Positions 1-8,215 of a stretch of 38,969 nucleotides of DNA are shown piece after piece. The stretch covers positions 1 through 38,969 of the forward strand of contig JAABTQ010000033.1 in NCBI GenBank assembly GCA_011389745.1. Direction: 5' to 3'. Source of the DNA: Desulfobacteraceae bacterium. Lineage in GTDB: Bacteria; Desulfobacterota; Desulfobacteria; Desulfobacterales; SKZT01. The first letter of the stretch is position 1. The number at the start of each line of letters is the position of its first letter. The position numbers were made by a program, and so were the translations under genes. Under the pieces are notes generated by a model, which saw only the letters and a list, made by a program, of their open reading frames with translations, was not told the DNA's origin and did not search any database.

Positions 1-1
1 C

Positions 2-670
2 AGGATTTTCCAGGCTTCCACTTCGGAGGTATATGGTGATCCCGAGGTGCATCCGCAGCCGGAGACCTACTGGGGCAAAGTGAATCCTATCGGTAAACGT
101 TCCTGCTATGATGAGGGCAAGCGTTGTGCGGAGACGCTTTTTTTCGATTATTACCGTCAGCACAACCTGAAAATTAAAGTGGCCCGAATCTTTAATACTT
201 ATGGTCCGCGAATGCACCCCAACGACGGTCGTGTGGTATCCAATTTCATTATGCAGGCATTGCAGGGAAAATCCGTCACCATTTATGGAAATGGATCCCA
301 GACCCGATCTTTTTGTTATGTCGATGATTTGATCGAGGGGTTTATCCGACTAATGAACACCCCGGATGATTTTACCGGACCTGTCAACCTTGGCAATCCG
401 GTTGAGTTTACCATCCTGGAGCTGGCGGAAAAGATTTTAACTCTAACCGGATCACGATCCAAAATACTATTCAAATCCTTGCCTGAGAATGATCCACAAC
501 AGCGAAAACCCGATATCACAATGGCTATGCGGGAACTGAACTGGAAACCTCGCGTTCAACTTGAGGACGGATTGAAAAAAACAATCAGCTATTTTGATAA
601 CCTGCTGTCGGGTTTAGCTGTGAATAAAGAGCACATTCTCTCCGCACCGGAAAGTGCCGGATCGGAATGA
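2..670 (+). CDS. UDP-glucuronate decarboxylase-like NAD-dependent sugar epimerase, 5' truncated
   Basis: This is the C-terminal two thirds of a short-chain dehydrogenase-type sugar-nucleotide enzyme. The frame is open from base 2, so the Rossmann GxxGxxG region lies outside the window. Visible family marks are the [17 protein letters not shown] stretch, the catalytic Tyr and Lys in [27 protein letters not shown], and [16 protein letters not shown]. This pattern is typical of UDP-xylose synthase (UXS), which converts UDP-glucuronate to UDP-xylose in the cytoplasm. It sits 34 bp before a methyltransferase and upstream of an ABC ATPase and glycosyltransferases, so it probably supplies an activated sugar for an exported polysaccharide. 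A related dTDP-glucose dehydratase or epimerase is possible, but the PEVHPQPE and [10 protein letters not shown] motifs favour UXS. Confidence 0.88.
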   Translation, partial: RIFQASTSEVYGDPEVHPQPETYWGKVNPIGKRSCYDEGKRCAETLFFDYYRQHNLKIKVARIFNTYGPRMHPNDGRVVSNFIMQALQGKSVTIYGNGSQTRSFCYVDDLIEGFIRLMNTPDDFTGPVNLGNPVEFTILELAEKILTLTGSRSKILFKSLPENDPQQRKPDITMAMRELNWKPRVQLEDGLKKTISYFDNLLSGLAVNKEHILSAPESAGSE

Positions 671-704
671 TACTGGAATAGTTACCCAATAGGAGTATCG
701 TTTA

Positions 705-1517
705 ATGTGGTATCAATTGAAAGTCAACCTGCTGAAAATTCCATGTATAAACCGTCTGTGGCGACATTGGTATGCCCGTCAAGGTCACTTTGTGGGTAAC
801 TACCATGATCTTCCCAACTATATTAATCAATTTGCACCTGGACGAAGCTTTGTCGATATCGGTTGTATGTGGGGAGTCAATGGCGAATTTGCTTTTCTGG
901 CTGAAGAAGCAGGAGCTTCCATAGTTAAAGGAGTTGATGTGTTTGGCCCGACTCCGGAATTTGAAGAGAAAAAGGCTGATCGAGGCTCTAAGGTCCACTT
1001 TATTTTGGGGGATGCCGGCAGTACTGACACAATTTCCCAAGTGGGAGTCATGGATGTTGTTTTTTGTGCCGGGGTACTTTATCATCACCCCAGCCCTTTT
1101 GATCTGCTGGTGGCCCTACGTCAAATGTGCGGGCAAACACTAATCCTTCGCACTTCGACCATCCCTGAAATTAATAATCTTCCGAACGCAGCCGTTTATT
1201 TTCCGTTCCTCAACGCAAAGGACTGCCGCTTATGGAATTTGTCGAGACTGGGTGTTTCCAAGCAAGTAGGAATTACCGATGGTTTCGAACCGGCAGAAGG
1301 ATATGGCAACTGGTTTTGGGGATTGACACCAAGCTGTTTGGAGTCAATGGTTAAAACAGCCGGCTTTCGCATAGAGAAGAGGGATACTGAACCTTTTGCC
1401 CAGACTCTCATTTGCAAGGCTGTTAATCCACCTTTCATCCATGAACTTCCAGACCAAACCAAAGCACGTGACATGGCAGCAGTTATCTCAAAAGCGGGTA
1501 TTGCCCGGCCGGCATAG
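705..1517 (+). CDS. SAM-dependent class I methyltransferase in a polysaccharide locus
   Basis: A 270-residue protein with a class I methyltransferase fold. Motif I is visible as FVDIGCMWGVNGEFAFLAEE near residues 48-67, and an acidic strand end follows in KGVDVFGP. A later DVVFCAGVLYHHPSPFDLL stretch resembles the post-motif region of the DUF1698/Methyltransf_23 type. The ATG at 705 follows AGGAG at a good distance. The gene lies between the nucleotide-sugar enzyme and the Wzt-like ATPase. It may therefore methylate a sugar or the end of a glycan chain, as chain-terminating methyltransferases do in ABC-dependent O-antigen systems. The substrate cannot be read from the sequence, and a lipid or small-molecule methyltransferase cannot be excluded. 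Confidence 0.8.
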   Translation: MWYQLKVNLLKIPCINRLWRHWYARQGHFVGNYHDLPNYINQFAPGRSFVDIGCMWGVNGEFAFLAEEAGASIVKGVDVFGPTPEFEEKKADRGSKVHFILGDAGSTDTISQVGVMDVVFCAGVLYHHPSPFDLLVALRQMCGQTLILRTSTIPEINNLPNAAVYFPFLNAKDCRLWNLSRLGVSKQVGITDGFEPAEGYGNWFWGLTPSCLESMVKTAGFRIEKRDTEPFAQTLICKAVNPPFIHELPDQTKARDMAAVISKAGIARPA

Positions 1518-1665
1518 AAAATCATTTTACTGTAGGAGGCGACATTGGTATTTCTACAAAAAATTTGAAAACCATACTTTTCCATTCATATTACGATTGC
1601 AAGATTTTTGAATTCTTTGATCTATATTTTTACAGAGAAAAACCTATATTCCCTTTGGAGAAACA

Positions 1666-2913
1666 ATGACAACACCAGTGATTTCTGTTCAGGGCCTGGG
1701 GAAAAAATTTCGCCGGAATTCTGCAGAAGGTCCATTTAAAATTAAGCACTTATTTACAGGAAGGATTTTTAAAAGAAAATATGAATCCTTTTGGTGTTTG
1801 GATGATGTCACTTTCGAAGTTCCCGAGGGACAGATGATCGGTATCATCGGTCCAAACGGATCCGGCAAATCAACCTTGCTTCGATTGATCGGCGGGGTGG
1901 GACGTCCCGATAAAGGATCTTTGGAGGTCAATGGCAGAATCGGCGCCCTTTTGGATTTGGGAGCCGGTTTTCATAACGATCTTAACGGACGAGACAATAT
2001 TTATATCAGCGGTGTAGTGGCCGGGTTAACACGCCGGCAAATTTCGGAGCGCTTTGACGAAATCGTTGCTTTTGCTGATCTGGAAAGCTTTTTGGACAAT
2101 CCCATGAGAACTTACAGCTCCGGCATGAGAATGAGGCTGGCATTTGCTGTGGCCACCAATATCGACCCTGATATTCTTCTCATCGATGAAATTCTTTCCG
2201 TAGGTGATTTGACTTTCCAAAGCAAATGCCTGGAAAGAATTAATCGATTCAAGCATAAAGGTTGCACCATGCTCCTGGTGTCCCATGATGTCGGGCAAGT
2301 TGAAAAAATCTGCGATTCGGTTTTATGGTTAAAAAATGGAAAAGTCAATGGTTTCGGGCCACCCAAGGAAATTATACGGGCCTATGAGGAAGAAATGTCC
2401 TCTGAAACTCGAAAGAGAACTCCATTAAACCAGTTGGATGACAAAACCGGTAAAAGCAGCCTTCTGAAACTCAATGAAAACCGCTTTGGATCAATGGAAG
2501 TCGAAATTTCAGTTGTCCGTATCATTAACCCTCATGGATACCAGATTCATAAAATAAACAGTGGAGAACCTCTCAGAATAGAAATAGGCTATAAGGCTCA
2601 TAAACCGTCGAATTCGCCCACATTCGGCGTTACCCTATCCAGGGAGGATGGTCAGATTTGCTGTGAAATGATGATGGATAAGAACCAATTTAAGCTGGAA
2701 GGTTCGCGCAAACAAGGGGTTATAATTCTTGACATCGAGCGTTTGGATTTGAGAGGAGGTGAATATTTTGTCGACGTGGGCATCTATGAAAAAAACTGGG
2801 AATATGCATACGATTATCACTGGCATGTTTATCCTTTGAAGGTCCAATCAAATTATTCTTTTAAGGGAATGTTGGCTCCCCCGCACGCCTGGTCCTGGAC
2901 CATACAACATTAA
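1666..2913 (+). CDS. Wzt-like polysaccharide ABC exporter ATPase with C-terminal carbohydrate-binding domain
   Basis: A 415-residue ATPase subunit of a polysaccharide ABC exporter. Residues about 1-245 form the nucleotide-binding domain: Walker A is GPNGSGKST, the signature is YSSGMRMRLAFAVA, Walker B is DILLIDEILSVGD, and the switch His is in LLVSHD. The LGAGFHNDLNGRDNIYISG stretch is characteristic of the Wzt/TagH/RfbE subgroup. Residues about 270-415 form a beta-rich extension like the Wzt C-terminal domain, which recognises the modified end of the glycan before export. The matching permease (Wzm) is not in the window and should lie upstream. The start is ATG at 1666 after TTTGGAG. The gene is followed after 71 bp by a glycosyltransferase. 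The family assignment is firm; the glycan identity is unknown. Confidence 0.92.
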   Translation: MTTPVISVQGLGKKFRRNSAEGPFKIKHLFTGRIFKRKYESFWCLDDVTFEVPEGQMIGIIGPNGSGKSTLLRLIGGVGRPDKGSLEVNGRIGALLDLGAGFHNDLNGRDNIYISGVVAGLTRRQISERFDEIVAFADLESFLDNPMRTYSSGMRMRLAFAVATNIDPDILLIDEILSVGDLTFQSKCLERINRFKHKGCTMLLVSHDVGQVEKICDSVLWLKNGKVNGFGPPKEIIRAYEEEMSSETRKRTPLNQLDDKTGKSSLLKLNENRFGSMEVEISVVRIINPHGYQIHKINSGEPLRIEIGYKAHKPSNSPTFGVTLSREDGQICCEMMMDKNQFKLEGSRKQGVIILDIERLDLRGGEYFVDVGIYEKNWEYAYDYHWHVYPLKVQSNYSFKGMLAPPHAWSWTIQH

Positions 2914-2984
2914 GAAATTATTTTAACTACTCCTTATAAATTGGATTCTTTTGAAAATACAAAACTCTTTCAGGTATCAGAAAA

Positions 2985-5603
2985 ATGTATGATCGCATAA
3001 AAGTTATTGATGAAGAACTCAGTGATCCTCCTCATACTGTTGAGGGTTTGGAAGGTTATGCCGGGGTCAAAATTCTGGCAAGAATTCACGGCATTCCCTT
3101 GGGTTGGGTTTCACTGCCGGTAATAAACGGGCAATGCACGGCCACCATGATCAGAAAGAACATTTTGGAAAAGCATGGCAACGCGATCTTGATGCAACTG
3201 ATGCAAAACAGGCTTGTTGAAGTACCATTAGATGAATGGCAGGGTATTGAGGATTTGTTCAATAGAATACCCGGTAATTCTCAATTGTCCCTTCCACTGG
3301 TGACGGTGGTTGTGTGTACCAGAGACCGCACCGATAACCTTAAACAATGTCTTGATTCATTACTTCTTTCAGATTATCCGAATACTGATTTTTTGGTGGT
3401 AGATAATGCTCCGGTCAACAAGGATACTGCACGCCTTGTGAATGAATCATACCCGAATGTAAGATATGTTTGTGAAGATCGTCCGGGGTTAAACTGGGCT
3501 CGTAACCGGGCTGTACGCGAAGCTAAGGGAGATATCATTGCTTATACAGATGATGATGTCATCGTGGACAAGCAATGGATCCGTGCCATTGTTGATGTTT
3601 TTGTTAAATGTCCGGAAGTAATGGCGGTTACAGGTCTGGTTGTTCCTTTTGAGCTGGAAACAAAAGCACAAAATCTTTTTGAACACTATGGAGGATTCGA
3701 TAGAGGTTTCAAAAGAAAATGGACACAATTGGTCAATGATATCGGGGGAAAAAAATTTCCTTTCGGGACAGGTCAGTTTGGAACCGGTGCCAACATGGCT
3801 TACCGTCGGTCATTGTTTGATTTGATTGGGTTGTTTGATCCGGCCCTTGATGTGGGAACGGTCACCAATGGCGGTGGTGACCTGGAGATGTTTTTTCGTG
3901 TGCTCAAGGAGGGTTTTATACTTGTTTATGAACCTCGTGCCATGGTGCGTCATCGTCATCGACACGATTATGATTCATTAAAACATCAAATTCGCAATAA
4001 TGGAATCGGATTTTATTCTTTCCTGGTTCGAAGTGCAATTGCTTATCCTGAAATAAAGTTTTCCGCAGCCCGTTTTGGTTTATGGTGGTTTTGCTGGTGG
4101 AGCATCAGGAGACTTTTGTTGTCATTGTGGTATCCCATGCGGTTGCCGCGCAATCTCATTTGGGCGGAATTGATAGGCTCCATTATCGGGTTGGGACGAT
4201 ATTTCAAAGCACGACGTAATGCCTTTAATATTGCATTGTCGTTTGAATCGGAAAAACAAAAGGCTTATTCCACCACGATAGAAAAAAAAGCCATTTCTCT
4301 CAAAAAATCGGCATCCCACGGCACAGCTGTCCGATCTTTAAATCTGAACCGGCCGCTGTTACCAATTACCGATGTCGGTGAATTCAACACTGTTATACTA
4401 TATGTTTTATCGAATGAAAAACTATATGGATGCGTAGCCATTAAAAACAATGGGCACTCAATCCCTGTAACACTTCTGGCGGAAGTTGTGGTTCAAAATA
4501 TTGGATTGAACCTATTTGACAATGCTCATCAATTGAAATTAGACGTTCAGTGGGCAAAAGCCTTAAGCGCAGTCTATCGACGATATATGCCCGATGAAAA
4601 AGAAGAAAAAAATTGTCTTTCAAACGATATTTCACTTTCTGTAGTGGTGGCAACCTATGACAGGCCCGAAGATCTCCGTCAATGTTTGCAATCCTTGGTG
4701 AATCAAAAAACGGATCGTAAAGTTGAAATTATCATTGTGGATAACAACCCGGCATCCGGATTGACTCCACCGGTGGTTTCGGAATTTTCCGGGGTTACCC
4801 TTGTAAGTGAAAAACGAAAAGGATTGTCCTATGCCAGAAACACAGGCATTTTAAAAAGTGCTGCGGATATTGTGGCCACAACCGATGATGACGTTGTAGC
4901 ACCTCCGGACTGGATTGAAAAACTGGTCACACCTTTTGTACAAAATGATGTCATGGTCGTGACCGGAAACGTTTTGCCTTATGAACTAAAAAGTACAGCA
5001 CAACTTTTGTTTGAACGCTATGGAGGTCTGGGACGAAATTTTAATGAAATGGCGGTAGGGCCTGAATGGTTTGAATCTTTCAAATGGGATGCCGTTCCCA
5101 CTTGGCGTTTAGGAGCAACAGCCAATGCAGCTTTTCGCTCCACTGTCTTTAGTCACCCTGAAATCGGTATGTTTGATTTAATGCTGGGAGCAGGAACGCC
5201 GACAGGCTGCAGTGAAGATACACTTCTTTTTTACAACGTTTTAAAAAACGGGTATATTATTAAATACGAGCCTTCAGCTTATGTCTGGCATAAGCACCGA
5301 AAGGATATGGCATCTTTGAGAAAGCAGATATACAACTACAGCAAGGGACATATTGCCTACCATTTACTGGTATTTTGTCGTAACATGGATTTTCGTGCAA
5401 TCTTGAGGATCCTGTATACCTTACCTTATTGGCACTTACGACAACTTTACCGATATATCAAATTTGCAATCAAAAGACGCCCCCAGCCATATCCTCTGCA
5501 ATTAATCCTGTGTGAAATTAAAGGCCATTTGGCAGGCCCATGGTCCCTGTGGCAATCCTGGCGGCATGTCAAGCGGTTGGGGAAGGGCCAAAATACCACA
5601 TAA
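2985..5603 (+). CDS. Duplicated family 2 glycosyltransferase (two adaptor + GT2 modules)
   Basis: An 872-residue protein with two GT-A fold family 2 glycosyltransferase domains. The first runs from about residue 106 (LPLVTVVVCTRDRTDNLKQC), with the acidic metal-binding motif TDDDV at residues 188-192. The second starts near 547 (ISLSVVVATYDRPEDLRQC), with TDDDV at 633-637. Both contain an FExYGG element and an NGGGDLEMFF or GCSEDTLLFY acidic motif, followed by a basic-aromatic C-terminal part that may touch the membrane. The roughly 100-residue segment before each GT2 domain is also similar (VKILARIHGIPLGWV and VILYVLSNEKLYGCV), so the whole half seems duplicated. Cytoplasmic or peripheral-membrane action on a nucleotide-sugar donor is expected. 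Both active sites look intact, so two linkages or an alternating polymer are plausible. Donor and acceptor are unknown. Confidence 0.9.
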   Translation: MYDRIKVIDEELSDPPHTVEGLEGYAGVKILARIHGIPLGWVSLPVINGQCTATMIRKNILEKHGNAILMQLMQNRLVEVPLDEWQGIEDLFNRIPGNSQLSLPLVTVVVCTRDRTDNLKQCLDSLLLSDYPNTDFLVVDNAPVNKDTARLVNESYPNVRYVCEDRPGLNWARNRAVREAKGDIIAYTDDDVIVDKQWIRAIVDVFVKCPEVMAVTGLVVPFELETKAQNLFEHYGGFDRGFKRKWTQLVNDIGGKKFPFGTGQFGTGANMAYRRSLFDLIGLFDPALDVGTVTNGGGDLEMFFRVLKEGFILVYEPRAMVRHRHRHDYDSLKHQIRNNGIGFYSFLVRSAIAYPEIKFSAARFGLWWFCWWSIRRLLLSLWYPMRLPRNLIWAELIGSIIGLGRYFKARRNAFNIALSFESEKQKAYSTTIEKKAISLKKSASHGTAVRSLNLNRPLLPITDVGEFNTVILYVLSNEKLYGCVAIKNNGHSIPVTLLAEVVVQNIGLNLFDNAHQLKLDVQWAKALSAVYRRYMPDEKEEKNCLSNDISLSVVVATYDRPEDLRQCLQSLVNQKTDRKVEIIIVDNNPASGLTPPVVSEFSGVTLVSEKRKGLSYARNTGILKSAADIVATTDDDVVAPPDWIEKLVTPFVQNDVMVVTGNVLPYELKSTAQLLFERYGGLGRNFNEMAVGPEWFESFKWDAVPTWRLGATANAAFRSTVFSHPEIGMFDLMLGAGTPTGCSEDTLLFYNVLKNGYIIKYEPSAYVWHKHRKDMASLRKQIYNYSKGHIAYHLLVFCRNMDFRAILRILYTLPYWHLRQLYRYIKFAIKRRPQPYPLQLILCEIKGHLAGPWSLWQSWRHVKRLGKGQNTT

Positions 5604-5645
5604 CAAAATATTGCACCATTCCCAAGGTAAGGAATATTTGTTTTG
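5602..5645 (+). terminator. Possible weak terminator after the polysaccharide genes
   Basis: Right after the glycosyltransferase stop, AACAAAATATT (5602-5612) can pair with AATATTTGTT (5633-5642), with a further ATTCC/GGAAT pairing inside, and TTTT follows. The stem is AT-rich and has a bulge, so termination would be inefficient. The call rests only on pairing and position. Confidence 0.3.
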
Positions 5646-5670
5646 ATAAAAAAGATGATTAAATTAAAAT
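5643..5670 (+). promoter_or_regulatory. Candidate sigma70 promoter for nifU-nifS
   Basis: TTGATA (5643-5648) and TAAAAT (5665-5670) are separated by 16 bp and each match the consensus in five of six positions. The predicted transcript would have an untranslated leader of about 115 nt before the nifU ATG at 5792. No clear IscR-type box was recognised. The region is AT-rich, so the match could be fortuitous. Confidence 0.45.
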
Positions 5671-5791
5671 ATTATTTAGGGGCGTTGCAAGTTCTAAGCT
5701 AAAATTTTGATCATTAAATTAATAAGATGTGAATATAGACTTAAAGATTACGTATCATCTTAATCTCTGTTGGAAAAAAGGGGGTAGTTAC

Positions 5792-6619
5792 ATGTGGGAA
5801 TATACGGATAAAGTAAAGGACCATTTTTTGAATCCTCGAAATGTCGGTAAAATAGATGATGCCGATGGTGTGGGAGAGGTAGGGTCACTGGCTTGCGGGG
5901 ATGCGCTTCGGCTCTATTTCAAGGTGGATAAAGACGGAAAAATCATCGATGCCAAATTTCAAACATTTGGGTGTGCCAGTGCAATAGCATCGTCTTCGGC
6001 CTTGACCGAAATGCTCAAAGGAATGAACCTTGAAGAGGCTCAAAAAATAAGCAACGAAGATATTGCACAGTTTTTAGGCGGGTTGCCCAAAGAAAAAATG
6101 CACTGTTCGGTAATGGGAAGAGATGCCCTTGAAAAGGCAATCGATTACTATCGGGGTGAGTCTGAAAAAAAGCAGGAGGGTAACATCGTATGTGAGTGTT
6201 TCGGTGTTACTGATCTGGAGATTGAGAGAACTGTTCGGGAAAACAATCTCAGGACTATCGAGGATGTTACCGACTACGTAAAAGCAGGGGGTGGTTGCGG
6301 CCAGTGTCATGACCAGATACAGGAAATTATTGATTCGGTTACAGGCAAAGAAACACCTAAAAGAAAAGAAAAGGTCGGCATGACCAATTTACAGAAAATC
6401 AAATTAATCGAGGAGACGCTGGAGCGAGAGATCAGACCGGCACTGAAACAGGATGGAGGTGATATCGAGCTGATCGATGTCGATGGCAACCAGGTTTTGG
6501 TCAAGCTTCGGGGCACTTGCGCAAAATGCGCAGCATCTCAGGTCACCTTAAAGCACTATGTGGAAAACAAACTCCAGGAATTTGTTGCCCCTGAACTGGT
6601 GGTTGAGGAGGTGCAATGA
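5792..6619 (+). CDS. nifU: NifU-type Fe-S cluster scaffold protein
   Basis: A 275-residue three-domain scaffold that receives sulfur from NifS and builds Fe-S clusters in the cytoplasm. Residues 1-120 are the IscU-like domain with its three cluster-binding cysteines, C35 (ACGD), C61 (FGCAS) and C105 (HCSVM). A BFD-like [2Fe-2S] domain follows, with CEC and CGQC cysteine pairs in VCECFGVTDLEIE and GGGCGQCHDQI. The C-terminal Nfu domain has the CAKC pair. The frame is open further upstream to 5729, but the ATG at 5792 is preceded by a GGGGG-rich ribosome binding site and begins the conserved MWEYTDKVKDHF, so it is chosen. The stop overlaps the nifS start by 4 bp (ATGA). No nitrogenase genes are nearby, so a housekeeping role is likely. 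Confidence 0.95.
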   Translation: MWEYTDKVKDHFLNPRNVGKIDDADGVGEVGSLACGDALRLYFKVDKDGKIIDAKFQTFGCASAIASSSALTEMLKGMNLEEAQKISNEDIAQFLGGLPKEKMHCSVMGRDALEKAIDYYRGESEKKQEGNIVCECFGVTDLEIERTVRENNLRTIEDVTDYVKAGGGCGQCHDQIQEIIDSVTGKETPKRKEKVGMTNLQKIKLIEETLEREIRPALKQDGGDIELIDVDGNQVLVKLRGTCAKCAASQVTLKHYVENKLQEFVAPELVVEEVQ

Positions 6620-7812
6620 TGCATATTGTATATATGGATAATAATGCCACCACCAAAGTTGATCCCCAGGTGGTGGAGGAAATGATACCATATTTTATGG
6701 AAAGTTATGGAAACCCCTCAAGTATGCACATATTGGGCGGGCAGGCGGGTATTAAATTGAAAGAGGCCAGGGTGAATGTCGCCGGCCTGATCGGCGCGCA
6801 GCCTGAAGAAATAATCTTTACAAGTTGTGGCACCGAAAGTGACAATACGGCAATCTGGGCAGCCCTTAAATCCAACCCCGGCAAAAAACATATTGTGACC
6901 ACACGGGTTGAGCATCCGGCAATTAAAAACCTGGCAGAATACCTGGCAAAAAACGGTTACAGGGTAACTTTTGTGCCGGTAGACCGTAAAGGGCGTCTGG
7001 ATATGGATTTTTTTTATGAGAGTCTCACTGATGACACGGCGGTAGTCAGTGTGATGTGGGCCAACAACGAGTCCGGCGTGATTTTCCCTATTGAGGAGAT
7101 TGCTCCTGTCCTTCGTGACCGTGGAATCGTATTTCACAGCGATGCTGTTCAGGCAGTTGGAAAATTGCCTGTCAATGTGGAAAAAGTCGAAGTAGACATG
7201 CTTTCTTTATCCGGTCATAAATTGCACGCTCCAAAAGGTGTTGGTGCGCTATATGTCAGAAAGAGAACCAAGTTTTCGCCGTTTCTGATGGGTGGCCACC
7301 AGGAAAAAGGCCGACGGGGGGGGACTGAAAATGTTGCATCCATAATCGGATTGGGCAAGGCTGCACAACTGGCTTTGGAGCGTCATGAAGAAGTCAATAC
7401 CCGCGTCAGGGCGCTTCGGGACAGACTGGAAAAAGAATTGCTGGAAAGAATTCCCAACAGCATGGTCAACGGTGATCAGGAAATGCGTCTGCCCAATACG
7501 ACAAGTATCGCCTTTGAATATGTGGAAGGAGAGGCTATATTATTGATGATGAACGAGCTGGGTATTTGTGCATCATCAGGATCTGCCTGTACATCGGGCT
7601 CTCTGGAGCCGTCTCACGTGCTCAGGGCCATGGGTGTGCCTTTTACGGCCGCTCACGGTTCAATCAGGTTCAGTCTCAGTACTTATAACACAGACCAAGA
7701 GGTTGAATTTATCATCAAAAAACTTCCGCCGGTTATTTCCCGGCTGCGGGAAATGTCTCCGTTCTGGGCCGACCGGGAGGGACTTGCCAATGCCGTATGT
7801 TCGGTCCAATGA
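6616..7812 (+). CDS. nifS: NifS/IscS-type cysteine desulfurase
   Basis: A 398-residue PLP-dependent cysteine desulfurase that takes sulfur from L-cysteine and passes it to the scaffold NifU. Family marks are YMDNNATTKVDPQVVEEM at the start, the PLP-contacting FTSCGTESDNTA and VEHPAIKN, the PLP-binding Lys in LSGHKLHAPKGVGA, and the active-site Cys loop in SSGSACTSGSLEPSHVLRAMG. The gene overlaps nifU by 4 bp, and AGGAGGT lies just before its start, which indicates translational coupling. Two consecutive ATGs (6616 and 6619) are possible starts. Length is normal for the family. No iscR, hscA or fdx gene follows, so nifUS stands as a minimal pair here. Confidence 0.96.
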   Translation: MMHIVYMDNNATTKVDPQVVEEMIPYFMESYGNPSSMHILGGQAGIKLKEARVNVAGLIGAQPEEIIFTSCGTESDNTAIWAALKSNPGKKHIVTTRVEHPAIKNLAEYLAKNGYRVTFVPVDRKGRLDMDFFYESLTDDTAVVSVMWANNESGVIFPIEEIAPVLRDRGIVFHSDAVQAVGKLPVNVEKVEVDMLSLSGHKLHAPKGVGALYVRKRTKFSPFLMGGHQEKGRRGGTENVASIIGLGKAAQLALERHEEVNTRVRALRDRLEKELLERIPNSMVNGDQEMRLPNTTSIAFEYVEGEAILLMMNELGICASSGSACTSGSLEPSHVLRAMGVPFTAAHGSIRFSLSTYNTDQEVEFIIKKLPPVISRLREMSPFWADREGLANAVCSVQ

Positions 7813-7937
7813 TCTCAGGGCTGGATAACATAAAAATCAGGGTTATTGCTTATTTACAACTCACGGAAACTGTATTAAAAAATTAGTAAAAGATATGGTT
7901 TCTAATCACCCAAAATCAAAGGATGGAAAGGTGAGAG

Positions 7938-8102
7938 ATGATGAATAAGGATACGAGTGGAAACAAAGGATTGGAGCTTTTAATAAGAAAATATCGTGAA
8001 AAATTCAGAATCTCGGAAAATCTGGATTACTATTCTGACGAAGATTTGAAAAAAGCTGAAAAGAAATTTCTCAAGTATATACTGGGTCATTCCCAGCACT
8101 AA
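7938..8102 (+). CDS. Small conserved-looking protein of 54 residues, function unknown
   Basis: This small ORF starts at ATG ATG after AAGGTGAGAG, a good ribosome binding site, and ends just before the large hairpin terminator. The product is charged and helical, with LELLIRKYREKFRIS, NLDYYSDEDLKKAEKKFLKYIL and no cysteine or signal peptide. No domain is recognised. It lies 125 bp after nifS on the same strand and could be read from the nifUS transcript or from its own promoter. Good start context and a downstream terminator support a real gene. Its first codon could be 7938 or 7941. Confidence 0.65.
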   Translation: MMNKDTSGNKGLELLIRKYREKFRISENLDYYSDEDLKKAEKKFLKYILGHSQH

Positions 8103-8155
8103 AAACGGGATTCCCTCAATCGGATGGCCTCCGTCATTTAGAGCATTCCTTCAAG

Positions 8156-8190
8156 TAAACAAGGGCGGTAATAATTACCGCCCTTGTTTA
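8156..8190. terminator. Strong bidirectional hairpin terminator
   Basis: A perfect 17-bp inverted repeat, TAAACAAGGGCGGTAAT (8156-8172) and its complement (8174-8190), separated by one base; the real loop would open by a few bases. The GC-rich core is AAGGGCGGT, with A- and T-rich ends on both sides. It lies between the plus-strand nifUS genes and the minus-strand SPFH gene, so it can stop transcription from both directions. Confidence 0.85.
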
Positions 8191-8215
8191 TTTTCCTGGT
8201 ATGAAAAATAATGCC

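Noticed and set aside
5792-7812. nifUS as part of a nitrogen-fixation cluster
   Set aside because: No nifHDK, nifB, nifV or other nif gene is near. NifU/NifS pairs serve general Fe-S assembly in many anaerobes.
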